Assembly (NCBI RefSeq): GCF_009811795.1
Contig: NZ_BLJE01000002.1
Location: forward strand, 496,001-560,000
Length of the DNA stretch: 64,000 nt
From: Litoreibacter roseus
Lineage (GTDB): Bacteria > Pseudomonadota > Alphaproteobacteria > Rhodobacterales > Rhodobacteraceae
Direction: 5' to 3'
The position numbers were made by a program, and so were the translations under genes. Positions 26,522-34,886 of the stretch are shown one piece after another; the stretch's first letter is position 1, and each line of letters opens with the position of its first letter. The notes below the pieces were generated by a model. The model did not search any database. It was not told the origin of the DNA and worked only from the letters and a program-made list of their open reading frames with translations.

Positions 26522-27514
26522 CTAGGCGTTCGCCGTCTTGGGTTTGCGGGCGCGGAAGATTTTATAGCCGTTCTGCTGGAGCACGGTGTCCACGTCCTTA
26601 AACACCCTGCCGAGTGTTTGTTCATAGGGCAAATTGCGGTTCGCAACAATCCACGCTTCGCCTTTGGGTTGCAGAATTGCGGCGGCCCGCTTGAGGAATG
26701 CCTGACCGATTACCGGATCCGGTTGGCGGGATGTATGAAAAGGCGGGTTGGTGACAACGACATCATAGCTACCCTCTACTTCCCGGGCGTCTGTCCATTT
26801 GAAGACAGCTCTTTGATCCGGGACGTTGACCTTCGCCATTTCCAAAGCCGTATGATCCGCCTCAATCAAATCCAGTCGCACAACGTCAGGCGACAGCAAG
26901 ATATGTCGCGACAAATATCCCCAACCCGCCCCAAGATCAGCAACCTTGCCCGACAGTTCTGGCAAGGTCTCCGCCAGCAGGCGTGACCCCCGGTCTGCGC
27001 CGTCAGCAGAAAAGATGCCCGGAACTGTTGTGAAGCCGTTTTCCAGATGCGCCGGTTTCGGGCGCCATTCATCGATGTTGGGCGGGCGCAGCGGACGGAT
27101 GAACCAGACCAGCTTCCCATGCGCCTTCGAATAGCTGCCTTCGAGTGCCACATGATATCTGAGCGTCTTGATGACGCTTTCGACGCCGTCGGTCTTGTCG
27201 CCATCCAGAATGATCAGGCCACCTTCCGCCGTGTTGTCCATCGCTGAGGCGATCAGAGCCAAAGTTGCGTCCTTCGACCTGTGACAATGAACAATCGACA
27301 CCGCGACCTTTGTTTTGAATGTGGTATCAACGCCAATTCCGCGTCGAAGAAGCTGTGCATGATCGGGAAAGAATGACTGGCTTGCAATAAGGCGGCTGGG
27401 CTGAATGCCACAGATATCGATAGACCCCGGCGCGTTTATAAGACCGACCCGACCTGCCGGTGGAATGGAGAGCAGGCCGCGATCAAGGGCCATAGAGAGA
27501 CGGGACGGAGACAT
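26522..27514 (-). CDS. class I SAM methyltransferase, RsmC/RlmG-like
   Basis: A 330-residue methyltransferase with two halves: an N-terminal inactive MTase-like domain (about 1-150) and a C-terminal catalytic domain with the SAM site VADLGAGWGYLSRHIL and the NPPFH motif (VVVTNPPFH) typical of N2-guanine rRNA methyltransferases. RsmC methylates G1207 of 16S rRNA; RlmG is the close alternative. ATG 27514 is chosen; the longer frame to 27586 overlaps clpS. It lies 22 bases after clpS on the same strand. Confidence 0.87.
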   Translation of the reverse strand: MSPSRLSMALDRGLLSIPPAGRVGLINAPGSIDICGIQPSRLIASQSFFPDHAQLLRRGIGVDTTFKTKVAVSIVHCHRSKDATLALIASAMDNTAEGGLIILDGDKTDGVESVIKTLRYHVALEGSYSKAHGKLVWFIRPLRPPNIDEWRPKPAHLENGFTTVPGIFSADGADRGSRLLAETLPELSGKVADLGAGWGYLSRHILLSPDVVRLDLIEADHTALEMAKVNVPDQRAVFKWTDAREVEGSYDVVVTNPPFHTSRQPDPVIGQAFLKRAAAILQPKGEAWIVANRNLPYEQTLGRVFKDVDTVLQQNGYKIFRARKPKTANA

Positions 27515-27536
27515 ATTTGCGAGAATAGGGCGGTGC

Positions 27537-27857
27537 CTATTCCTTTTCCATCGTGCACTGCAGGGGGTGCTGATTCCGGCGGGCAAAGTCCATCACCTGC
27601 GCCACCTTCGTTTCGGCGATCTCGAAGGCAAACACGCCGACCACTGCGACCCCTTTTTTATGAACCGTCAGCATGATCTCCACGGATTGCGCATGGTTGA
27701 GGCCAAAGAATCGCTCCAGCACCAGCACGACGAACTCCATCGGGGTGTAGTCATCGTTCAGCAGCAACACCTTGTAGAGAGGCGGCCGCTTGGTCTGCGG
27801 TTTTGTTGCAGTGATGACACCGGCCTCGCCGTCCGGGTCGTCGTCCTTGTCTGACAT
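27537..27857 (-). CDS. clpS: ATP-dependent Clp protease adaptor ClpS
   Basis: A 106-residue adaptor that hands N-end-rule substrates to ClpAP. After a flexible acidic leader come the conserved [20 protein letters not shown] and [19 protein letters not shown] blocks that form the N-degron pocket. ATG 27857 is preferred over the upstream TTG at 27890. It is divergent from the HAD gene and is followed by the methyltransferase. Confidence 0.96.
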   Translation of the reverse strand: MSDKDDDPDGEAGVITATKPQTKRPPLYKVLLLNDDYTPMEFVVLVLERFFGLNHAQSVEIMLTVHKKGVAVVGVFAFEIAETKVAQVMDFARRNQHPLQCTMEKE

Positions 27858-27966
27858 TTTTATCTGAAAGGGCTGCACGCGTGCTACCAACCTCTGAGTC
27901 TTTTGGGTGAATTGGCATTACTATATATGCGGGGTTCAGGTCCAGAAAAGGGTGTGCCTCTTTAAG

Positions 27967-28671
27967 ATGAAGCAAAACTTAACAACCATCGGCTTTGATG
28001 CGGACGATACGCTCTGGCAGAACGAGGAATTCTTCCGTCTTACACAGGATCATTTTGCGGCGCTCCTGTCCGATTATGCCGATCCGGATCACCTCTCAGA
28101 GCGCCTGTTGCAGGCTGAGCGCAAGAACCTTGGGCAATATGGGTTCGGCATAAAAGGGTTTGTTCTGTCGATGATCGAAACTGCAATCGAGGTTACGGAC
28201 AAGACCGTTCCGGCCACTGTCATCTCTCAGATTATCGAGGCAGGGCAGGAGATGTTGCGCCATCCCATTCATTTGCTGCCACACGCGGAAGAAACCGTTG
28301 GCAAACTGGCCGAACGGTTCAAGCTGGTCCTGATCACCAAGGGCGATCTTTTGCATCAGGAGCAAAAGCTGGCCCAGTCTGGTCTTGGAGAGATGTTTGA
28401 CGCCGTGGAAATCGTGTCTGACAAGACGCCTCAAACCTACATCCGTGCCTTCATGCGCCACGGTGACGGACCTGACCGCGCGATGATGGTGGGCAATTCG
28501 ATGAAATCGGATGTGGTGCCTGCGATTGATGCGGGTGGATGGGGCGTGCACGTGCCAGCCCGTTACGAGTGGGAGATGGAGAAGGCGGATGCCCCAGAAG
28601 GACATCCGCGGTTTCGCGTACTGAAGGACCTTGGCGCTTTGCCTTCCCTGTTGGATGCGCTGGGGCTCTAA
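27967..28671 (+). CDS. HAD-superfamily hydrolase
   Basis: A 234-residue phosphatase-type protein of the haloacid dehalogenase fold. Motif I is GFDADDTLW (nucleophile D11, acid D13), motif II is VLITKGD, motif III the lysine in SDKTPQ, and motif IV VGNSMKSDVVPA. The alpha-helical cap lies between motifs I and II. Substrate is unknown; small phosphomonoesters are typical. It ends with a four-base stop overlap against the DJ-1 gene. Confidence 0.9.
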   Translation: MKQNLTTIGFDADDTLWQNEEFFRLTQDHFAALLSDYADPDHLSERLLQAERKNLGQYGFGIKGFVLSMIETAIEVTDKTVPATVISQIIEAGQEMLRHPIHLLPHAEETVGKLAERFKLVLITKGDLLHQEQKLAQSGLGEMFDAVEIVSDKTPQTYIRAFMRHGDGPDRAMMVGNSMKSDVVPAIDAGGWGVHVPARYEWEMEKADAPEGHPRFRVLKDLGALPSLLDALGL

Positions 28672-29489
28672 CGACGCAAAGCTGCCACCGCCCGGACGTG
28701 GCTTTCAAATCCTGCAAACATATGTGTGAGCCTGTCGGATACGTCCTGCGGTGCAGATGACATGTGACCCGCCGTCAATGGCGGCTCGGGCGCGTACTCG
28801 GCGAGAAGCTGCACGGTCTGCGCATATTCCGTGCCCCGTAGCTCTTCAATCACCGACAGACCGAAGTCGATCCCTGCCGTAACGCCGCCCCCGGTTATGC
28901 GGTTGCGATCCTGCACCACACGCTCGTCCACGGCTGTTGCGCCAAATGCGTCCATGGCGGGCATTGCAAGCCAGTGTGTCGCGGCGCGGTACCCGTCGAG
29001 CAGACCGGCCTGACCGAGGATCAGGGCCCCGGTGCAGACGGATGTGACGTATTTCGCCGACGCCCCCTGAGATGCAATGAACTCAATGGTCTCACTGTCC
29101 TCCATTGCATTGAGCGTGCCTGATATTCCGCCCGGAACGAACAGGACGTCAGGTGCCTCAACGGCCTCAGAAAACACGATATCGGGCAAAATGGTCAATT
29201 TTGTATCACTGACAATCGGCTCTCGCGATTTGGCCGCGATCTTTACTGTCGCGCCCCAGAGGCTGCCAAACATGTACTGCGGCCCCACTAGATCAAGGGC
29301 CGTCATTCCGGGATAGGCAAGCATTACGATCTGTTCTGAGCCGGTCCAGTCGGGCGGCCATCCCGACATATCGTGAAGCGGTACATCAAGGTCATCCCTG
29401 ACCGAGGATGTAGGCGGAGAGGCTGCAGTCGCGCGTGCTGAAAGCAAGCCCAAGGCGGCGAGCACTGCAAACTGACGTCTGTCAATCAT
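28668..29489 (-). CDS. exported DJ-1/PfpI family protein
   Basis: A 273-residue DJ-1/PfpI protein with a nucleophile-elbow cysteine in TSVCTGALILGQAGLL and the family start IVMLAYPGMTALDLVGP (about residue 54 onward). What is odd is the N-terminus: MIDRRQFAVLAALGLLSARATA is a signal peptide with a twin-arginine-like RRQFA motif, so the protein should be periplasmic. Close relatives include isocyanide hydratase-like enzymes. ATG 29489 has an AGGATAT site. Convergent with the HAD gene. Confidence 0.85.
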   Translation of the reverse strand: MIDRRQFAVLAALGLLSARATAASPPTSSVRDDLDVPLHDMSGWPPDWTGSEQIVMLAYPGMTALDLVGPQYMFGSLWGATVKIAAKSREPIVSDTKLTILPDIVFSEAVEAPDVLFVPGGISGTLNAMEDSETIEFIASQGASAKYVTSVCTGALILGQAGLLDGYRAATHWLAMPAMDAFGATAVDERVVQDRNRITGGGVTAGIDFGLSVIEELRGTEYAQTVQLLAEYAPEPPLTAGHMSSAPQDVSDRLTHMFAGFESHVRAVAALRR

Positions 29490-29524
29490 GGTGATATCCT
29501 GTCTGAAAATCTGAATGTAAGGGT

Positions 29525-29872
29525 TCAGACAGATAGGGGTGGTGCCCTCGCCGGGTTTGAGCGGGCTCTGACAAAACTGTTCGGACGGTATAGCCGACGA
29601 TGTCGCCAGATGTTCTGCCGTTCAAATTGGATAACGGCAGGAATTGCGTGGACGCTGGTGACCGGTTGAGGGCCGATCTTCAGACAAGAATCATACTCTA
29701 ACTCTTGGTTTTTGACGGGTTGGCCAGTGAGGTCCAGCGTAAGGGTGACAAGCCGGTCGCCAGTGCAGATGACGATCCGCGACATCCCGGGAAGAACCAT
29801 GCTGATCCCGGCACCCATATGCGGCAGAACCAAGCTGCAAAGCAGTCCAAGGATGAGCACGCATCTCAGCAT
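29525..29872 (-). CDS. small exported protein, DUF2946-like (paralogue A)
   Basis: A 115-residue protein with a signal peptide (MLRCVLILGLLCSLVLPHMGAG) and a short domain VICTGDRLVTLTLDLTGQP followed by a D-x-C (YDSC), ending in RAPPLSV. The same pattern occurs at 55664-56023 in this window. The pattern of a conserved ICTG and C-terminal APP suggests the DUF2946 family, whose members often lie near copper or TonB genes; I cannot confirm that. It sits between recR and the DJ-1 gene on the same strand. Confidence 0.55.
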   Translation of the reverse strand: MLRCVLILGLLCSLVLPHMGAGISMVLPGMSRIVICTGDRLVTLTLDLTGQPVKNQELEYDSCLKIGPQPVTSVHAIPAVIQFERQNIWRHRRLYRPNSFVRARSNPARAPPLSV

Positions 29873-29957
29873 CTTGTCTCTGGCCGTTGAGGGGTTTCTT
29901 CCGAAAACATTTGAGTACAGTGCTACAGACCGCAGTCGTCATCAGTATGACAGATCG

Positions 29958-30557
29958 TCAAATGGCCTTGCGCGCCTTTAGTGCGGCTGAGATCGTGCCG
30001 TCGTCCAGATAGTCCAGTTCGCCGCCGATGGGCACGCCCTGGGCAAGGGATGTCACGGCGATCTGTCGTGCCTCTAACTGATCGGCGATATAATGGGCGG
30101 TCGTCTGACCGTCGATGGTGGCATTGAGCGCAAGGATGACCTCAGTCACCCCTTCGCTGGTCACGCGGTCCAGCAATTTGGGAATACGCAACTCATCCGG
30201 GCCAATCGCATCAAGCGCCGACAACGTTCCGCCCAGTACGTGATAGCGGCCCTTGAAAACCTGACCGCGTTCCATCGCCCAAAGGTCAGCGACATCCTCC
30301 ACCACGCAGATCTCGCCCGTGGCGCGTTTTTCGCTTTCGCAAATGTCGCAGATATCCGTGGTGCCGATATTGCCGCAGTTGAGACATTCCCGCGCGGTTG
30401 CCGCAACCGTCTGCAACGTATCAGCCAGTGGCATCATCAGCAAACTGCGCTTCTTGATCATATGCAGCACAGCGCGACGCGCCGACCGCGGACCGAGACC
30501 GGGCAGCTTCGCCATCATCTCGATCAGCGCGTCGATGTCTTTGTTGCTTTGGGTCAC
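29958..30557 (-). CDS. recR: recombination mediator protein RecR
   Basis: A 199-residue protein for RecFOR-dependent loading of RecA on gapped DNA. It has the N-terminal helix-hairpin-helix ([16 protein letters not shown]), the C4 zinc finger ([16 protein letters not shown]), and the Toprim domain with the EDVADL acidic segment. It follows ybaB by 25 bases in the usual dnaX-ybaB-recR order. Confidence 0.97.
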   Translation of the reverse strand: MTQSNKDIDALIEMMAKLPGLGPRSARRAVLHMIKKRSLLMMPLADTLQTVAATARECLNCGNIGTTDICDICESEKRATGEICVVEDVADLWAMERGQVFKGRYHVLGGTLSALDAIGPDELRIPKLLDRVTSEGVTEVILALNATIDGQTTAHYIADQLEARQIAVTSLAQGVPIGGELDYLDDGTISAALKARKAI

Positions 30558-30582
30558 GAGGCTGCGTGCCGCTCGTGTCGCG

Positions 30583-30927
30583 CTAGAATGGCAACTTCAT
30601 GCCCGGCGGCAGGCCAAGACCCTCGGTCAGTTTGCCCATTTCATCCTGAGCCTTTTCAGACGCCTTCGCCTGCGCGTCCTTGATCGCTGCAAGGATCAGA
30701 TCCTCGACGACTTCTTTTTCGTTCGGATCGAAAATGGACGGGTCGATGTCCAACCCAGTCAGTACGCCCTTGGCCGTTGCGGTTGCCTTGACCAGCCCTG
30801 CGCCGCTTTCGCCGGTCACTTCAATATTCTCGAGCCCTTCCTGCATTTCAGCCATCTTGGCCTGCATTTCCTGAGCCTTCTTCATCATCCCGGCCATATC
30901 GCCGAGTGATCCCAAACCCTTTAGCAT
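30583..30927 (-). CDS. YbaB/EbfC family nucleoid-associated protein
   Basis: A 114-residue DNA-binding protein of the YbaB/EbfC family, dimeric and probably nucleoid-associated. It has the methionine/lysine-rich N-terminal helix ([17 protein letters not shown]) and the [19 protein letters not shown] strand. The AAGGAG site gives ATG 30927. Between dnaX/GNAT and recR. Confidence 0.95.
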   Translation of the reverse strand: MLKGLGSLGDMAGMMKKAQEMQAKMAEMQEGLENIEVTGESGAGLVKATATAKGVLTGLDIDPSIFDPNEKEVVEDLILAAIKDAQAKASEKAQDEMGKLTEGLGLPPGMKLPF

Positions 30928-30978
30928 CAATTTCTCCTTACGTGATCCAAAGCCAGAGATACGCTTCGGGATAAGTGA

Positions 30979-31479
30979 TCACAAGCGTTTGGCGAACCAA
31001 CTGCGCTCATGTATCAGTCCCATCGCCTGAAAGGCTGCCTTGGCGGTCGTGTTTGCGGTCCAGGTGTCCAGAGTGATTTCGGTGGCCTCGACATCTTGAG
31101 CCACGTTTTCTGCGGCTATGATTAATGCGCTAGCGAGGCCGCTTCGCCGAAAGTCAGGATCTACCACAATATGTTCAATGTGAAGGCGTCGGATTGCATA
31201 GGTAATCGGGGACTCAGGTCGATCTACGATTGAAAAGAACATATAAGCAGCAACGTCCTCGTTAGCTGTTCCGACAAAAACACCCGCGTCATCGGCTTCG
31301 ATCTTTTCAGTGAAAAACTGATGCAACCATTTGGGATCACTCTCGAATTTGAAGCGGTCTGGGTAGGTTTCAGCATGCCAGCCCTGAACAATTTTGTTTA
31401 GCTTGACGAGCTCCTTCAGATCCTTGTCGCTAGCCGGGCGTACTCCAAGTCTAATCTTCTTCAAACGGGTCCCATTCAT
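30979..31479 (-). CDS. GNAT family N-acetyltransferase
   Basis: A 166-residue acyl-CoA-dependent N-acyltransferase with the GNAT fold: a start reading LGVRPASDKDLKELVKL, and the CoA site IEHIVVDPDFRRSGLASALIIAAE (R/Q-x-x-G-x-A/S). Its ATG lies 29 bases inside the end of dnaX, and it separates dnaX from ybaB. By hand count about 51% G+C between 31021 and 31440, against about 64% in a stretch of dnaX (32461-32640), so it may be an acquired gene. The substrate is unknown. Confidence 0.85.
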   Translation of the reverse strand: MNGTRLKKIRLGVRPASDKDLKELVKLNKIVQGWHAETYPDRFKFESDPKWLHQFFTEKIEADDAGVFVGTANEDVAAYMFFSIVDRPESPITYAIRRLHIEHIVVDPDFRRSGLASALIIAAENVAQDVEATEITLDTWTANTTAKAAFQAMGLIHERSWFAKRL

Positions 31480-33211
31480 CTTCCACCTCAGGCAGGGCTT
31501 CGACGGCAGCTTCTTGTACTAGGTCTTCTGGGGTCTTGATGTCGATGATCTTTGCATCGGGAAAGATCGCGAAGGTCGCTTTGAGCAGGGGATGCTCGGC
31601 CGCCGCTGCTTTCAAAGCATTTGCTTCCGCGTCGCGCTCGGCCTGGAGGGTAGGCGCGCCACCGCTGCTGACGATGCTGACGCCCCATCTGTTGCCTGTC
31701 CATTGCTGCAGGCGGGCGCCTAGGCGTTGCGCGAAATCCGCAGGCGCGTCGCTGGTCGGTTGGAATTCGATCCGACCGGGGCTGTAACTGACAAGTTGAA
31801 CGTATTTTTCTACCTCGATCAGAAGTTTGACGTCGCGGTTTGCGCGGATCAGGTGCAGCACGCTCTCAAATGTCGGAAACCGGGCCAGCGCCGTCTCGGG
31901 GTCTCTGGCCACGGCCATCGCCGCGCCACCGGAAGAGACGGTTGGTGACCGCGGCGCGGCCTGTTGCGGTGCGGCGGTTGCGGTTGGCTGAGCGAATGCC
32001 GGGGATTGTGGCGCAGCGCTTGCGGACGCAGGTGCCGTCGGCGGTGTGGTTTGTAGCTTTTTGACAAGCTCTTCGGGCGACGGCAGATCAGCCATATGGG
32101 TCAGCCGGATGACGGCCATCTCGGCGGCCATCATCGCGTTGGGTGCACTTGCGACCTCTTCCAGCGACTTCAGAAGTAACTGCCACATCCGTGACATTGC
32201 CCGCATGGGCAGTGCTTCGGCCATCATTTGACCGCGCGTGCGCTCGTCCGGACCAACGGTGGGATCTTCGGCAGCTTCTGGCGTGATCTTGATAACACTC
32301 ACCCAATGGGTGATCTCGGCCAGATCACGCAGAACAGCCACCGGATCAGCGCCATCGGCATATTGCGCGCTCAGTTCCTGCAATGCGCCTGCGGCATCGC
32401 CCTTCATAATCAAGTCGAACAGATCGAGCACCCGACCACGGTCCGCCAGTCCCAGCATCGCGCGCACCTGTGCGGCGGTCGTTTCACCAGCGCCATGAGA
32501 GATTGCCTGATCCATCAGGCTCATCGCATCGCGGGCGGACCCTTCAGCGGCGCGCGTGATCAGTGCCAGCGCATCATCGGCAATCTCGGCGTTTTCCTGT
32601 GTCGCGATCCAGCGCAGGTGGTCGATCATCACCTCAGGCTCGATCCGACGAAGATCGAACCGCTGACAGCGTGATAGAACGGTCACCGGAACCTTGCGGA
32701 TTTCGGTGGTCGCGAAAATGAATTTCACGTGCTCGGGGGGCTCCTCCAGCGTCTTCAAGAGCGCGTTGAACGCGCTGTTCGACAGCATGTGAACCTCGTC
32801 GATGATATAGATCTTATACCGGGCGGAGTTCGGGGCGTACTGAACCGAGCCAATGATGTTGTCCCGGACGTCATCGACGCGGGTCTGTGTTGCGCCGTCC
32901 ATTTCCAAGACGTCTACATGGCGTCCGTCCATGATCGCAACACAATGCTCACACACGCCGCACGGTTCAGTCGTGGGCCCGCCCTGACCATCGGCGCCGA
33001 TGCAATTCATGCCTTTAGCGATGATCCGCGCTGTGGTGGTTTTGCCAGTGCCGCGGATGCCCGTCATGATGAAAGCCTGTGCGATCCGGCCTGCGTCGAA
33101 TGCGTTTTTCAGTGTGCGCACCATCGCATCCTGACCCCTGAGGTCGGCAAAGGTGGCGGGCCGGTACTTCCGCGCCAGAACCTGATACCCGGACTGGGTC
33201 GTGTCGCTCAT
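31451..33211 (-). CDS. dnaX: DNA polymerase III subunit tau/gamma
   Basis: The clamp-loader ATPase, 586 residues. The AAA+ domain has Walker A GIRGTGKTTTA, four zinc cysteines (C72-type ...CIGADG... EPCGVCEHC), Walker B DEVHMLS and the sensor TTEIRKVP. A Pro/Ala/Gln-rich linker (about 400-450) leads to a C-terminal domain that contacts the polymerase. No credible -1 slippery site for a short gamma form is visible. The end overlaps the GNAT start by 29 bases. Confidence 0.97.
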   Translation of the reverse strand: MSDTTQSGYQVLARKYRPATFADLRGQDAMVRTLKNAFDAGRIAQAFIMTGIRGTGKTTTARIIAKGMNCIGADGQGGPTTEPCGVCEHCVAIMDGRHVDVLEMDGATQTRVDDVRDNIIGSVQYAPNSARYKIYIIDEVHMLSNSAFNALLKTLEEPPEHVKFIFATTEIRKVPVTVLSRCQRFDLRRIEPEVMIDHLRWIATQENAEIADDALALITRAAEGSARDAMSLMDQAISHGAGETTAAQVRAMLGLADRGRVLDLFDLIMKGDAAGALQELSAQYADGADPVAVLRDLAEITHWVSVIKITPEAAEDPTVGPDERTRGQMMAEALPMRAMSRMWQLLLKSLEEVASAPNAMMAAEMAVIRLTHMADLPSPEELVKKLQTTPPTAPASASAAPQSPAFAQPTATAAPQQAAPRSPTVSSGGAAMAVARDPETALARFPTFESVLHLIRANRDVKLLIEVEKYVQLVSYSPGRIEFQPTSDAPADFAQRLGARLQQWTGNRWGVSIVSSGGAPTLQAERDAEANALKAAAAEHPLLKATFAIFPDAKIIDIKTPEDLVQEAAVEALPEVEDEWDPFEED

Positions 33212-33375
33212 GCTACCCCGCTGGATTCGATGCCGTCAGAACTTACGTCGCCCGCAGAGGGAGGTCCACCGAAAGGCGATTGGGCTAGGTTTTGGATATT
33301 GATCGCGCCAATCACAGGATGTATTCCACTGACTTTGTTTGAAGAACGATATCGCTCTACCGATCGGAGACAATT

Positions 33376-34122
33376 GTGAAGCCGTTCATTTTTCTGCTTA
33401 TCCTCGCTAGCGCGTCCTGTGCAGCGGTTGGCCAACAACTCTATCCGAACTCTGTCGCCTCTAACGATCTTGATTTTATTATGGCAGACGACCCCGGCGC
33501 TTGCTGGTCAATTGCTGCAAAGGGGGGAGGGAGAACGGAAATGTATGATCCGCGGCGTGACATGCTGTTTGTTGACGGTGCTCTTCATTTCGACGTTAGC
33601 TTTCCTGACCAACTCCTCCGGATCAATGTCCATCCTGACGTCGGCGATCCCCGTCAACGCGCGGTAGAAGCGGCTGCATCTGTTTCCAGACTGCCGACCC
33701 AGATGAGGACTGAGCTAAGATATGTGAACATTCTGGATGGCGATGGGGCGGCATGGGAAGAGGCTTTGGGAGGCTTCTTTACTCTTTATGATGAGCTCAT
33801 GGAACGTCGGCTGGCTGAGCACGATTTGGATGAAACGGTATTTCACGAAACTGCGCATGTCGCGCTGGACCCATTGCTTGCCAACAAGCCCGAATGGCGG
33901 TCAAATCAGCGCGCCGACAATAACTTCATAACGAGTTACGCGGCCAAAAACCCAAACAAGGAAGATATTGCCGAAAGCGCGTTGTTCGCATGGACACTTA
34001 CGCATCATCCGGGACGGTTACCGGCAGATGTCGAGGCAGGCGTTCGTAGCGTCATACCCAACCGTTTAGACTACCTACGCAATGTTCTGGAAAGTTATAC
34101 GCCGCCGTCTTGTCCCGCTTAG
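33376..34122 (+). CDS. exported protein with HExxH zinc-peptidase motif, family not recognised
   Basis: A 248-residue protein with a signal sequence (KPFIFLLILASASCAA) and H157-E158-T-A-H161 (VFHETAHVALD), the zinc motif of metallopeptidases. A possible third ligand is E197 or E200 (KEDIAESALFAW) about 36-40 residues later, as in gluzincins. Start is GTG 33376. It is alone, divergent from dnaX, and rather A+T rich (about 52-53% G+C by hand over several lines) compared with its neighbours. It could be a lineage-specific secreted peptidase; substrate unknown. Confidence 0.6.
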   Translation: MKPFIFLLILASASCAAVGQQLYPNSVASNDLDFIMADDPGACWSIAAKGGGRTEMYDPRRDMLFVDGALHFDVSFPDQLLRINVHPDVGDPRQRAVEAAASVSRLPTQMRTELRYVNILDGDGAAWEEALGGFFTLYDELMERRLAEHDLDETVFHETAHVALDPLLANKPEWRSNQRADNNFITSYAAKNPNKEDIAESALFAWTLTHHPGRLPADVEAGVRSVIPNRLDYLRNVLESYTPPSCPA

Positions 34123-34140
34123 GGCAACTGACGTGCTCTT

Positions 34141-34164
34141 ATGTCAGGTCGCAAAACCTGACAT
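34141..34164. repeat. 9-bp perfect hairpin downstream of the HExxH gene
   Basis: ATGTCAGGT (34141-34149) and ACCTGACAT (34156-34164) form a perfect stem with the six-base loop CGCAAA. There is no T-run behind it, so it is either a weak terminator for the HExxH gene or the TetR-side gene, or a protein site. Confidence 0.5.
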
Positions 34165-34254
34165 TGGCGCAATTACCGCGAAGGTGCGGCTTCTCCCACC
34201 GGGACGCAGCCTATAGCGTTTGAGCTCGTGTCCCCCGTCTCCAACAAAACTAGC

Positions 34255-34812
34255 TCACGCCCCAAAAACCAGCCCGGGTATTTTTCGGATGGGGTCGGCA
34301 GATTTGCGGGCGCGGGCGAGGTTCCAGGCGCCTTGGAGTGTGATCCAAATCGCCTCGGCCAGCTGGTCTGCGTGGCTTTTCTCCAACCCGTGTTCCCGTC
34401 CTTTCGCGGCCACGGCGGCAATCCAATCGTCAAAGATCGTGCGGGTCTTATCGCGAAACATGACGTTTTCAGGTGCCTCGAACAGGATCGATGAGATCGG
34501 ACAGGTACGCCAATGATCTGACAGGTCGAAGAGCTTTGCCAGCTTGAAGCATAGCGTCGTGATGCCGTCTTGAAAGTCCCGGGCGTCGGCGAAGGCATCA
34601 TCCAATATATGCAGCAGCTGGACTGAAGCCCAGTCGGCGGCGGCGAGGGCAAGATCAGCCTTCCCGTTAGGGAAGTGATAATAGAGTGATCCCTTGGGCG
34701 CGCTGCTAGCCGCCAGAATCTCGGCGACGCCGACACCGTGATAGCCACGTTCCTGAAACAGGCGGGCTGCGTTCGCGATAAGACGATCACGGGTGGAAAG
34801 GGTTTCTGACAT
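34255..34812 (-). CDS. TetR/AcrR family transcriptional regulator
   Basis: A 185-residue repressor with an N-terminal TetR helix-turn-helix (TRDRLIANAARLF ... GVAEILAASSAPKGSLYYHF) and a C-terminal ligand domain of the LmrA/YxaF-like type (CPISSILFEAPE). Its start faces the alpha/beta hydrolase gene, and the gap holds two copies of TAGACC-N4-GGTCTA, so it likely represses both genes. Confidence 0.92.
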   Translation of the reverse strand: MSETLSTRDRLIANAARLFQERGYHGVGVAEILAASSAPKGSLYYHFPNGKADLALAAADWASVQLLHILDDAFADARDFQDGITTLCFKLAKLFDLSDHWRTCPISSILFEAPENVMFRDKTRTIFDDWIAAVAAKGREHGLEKSHADQLAEAIWITLQGAWNLARARKSADPIRKIPGLVFGA

Positions 34813-34831
34813 CGTGGGTGTATCTCATGGC

Positions 34832-34872
34832 TAGACCGATTGGTCTACCGATGATATAGACCAAGTGGTCTA
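34832..34872. promoter_or_regulatory. two identical-type TetR operators
   Basis: TAGACC-GATT-GGTCTA (34832-34847) and TAGACC-AAGT-GGTCTA (34857-34872) are 16-base palindromes with the same arms, their centres 25 bases apart (about two and a half helical turns). They fill the gap between the divergent TetR and hydrolase genes. Confidence 0.85.
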
Positions 34873-34886
34873 ATGGAGTGCGCGCG

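Noticed and set aside
32056-32064. A-rich stretch in dnaX that might be a frameshift site for a gamma subunit
   Set aside because: The minus-strand sequence is GTC AAA AAG C, with only five A residues; it lacks the A-AAA-AAG heptamer and is too short for transcriptional slippage.
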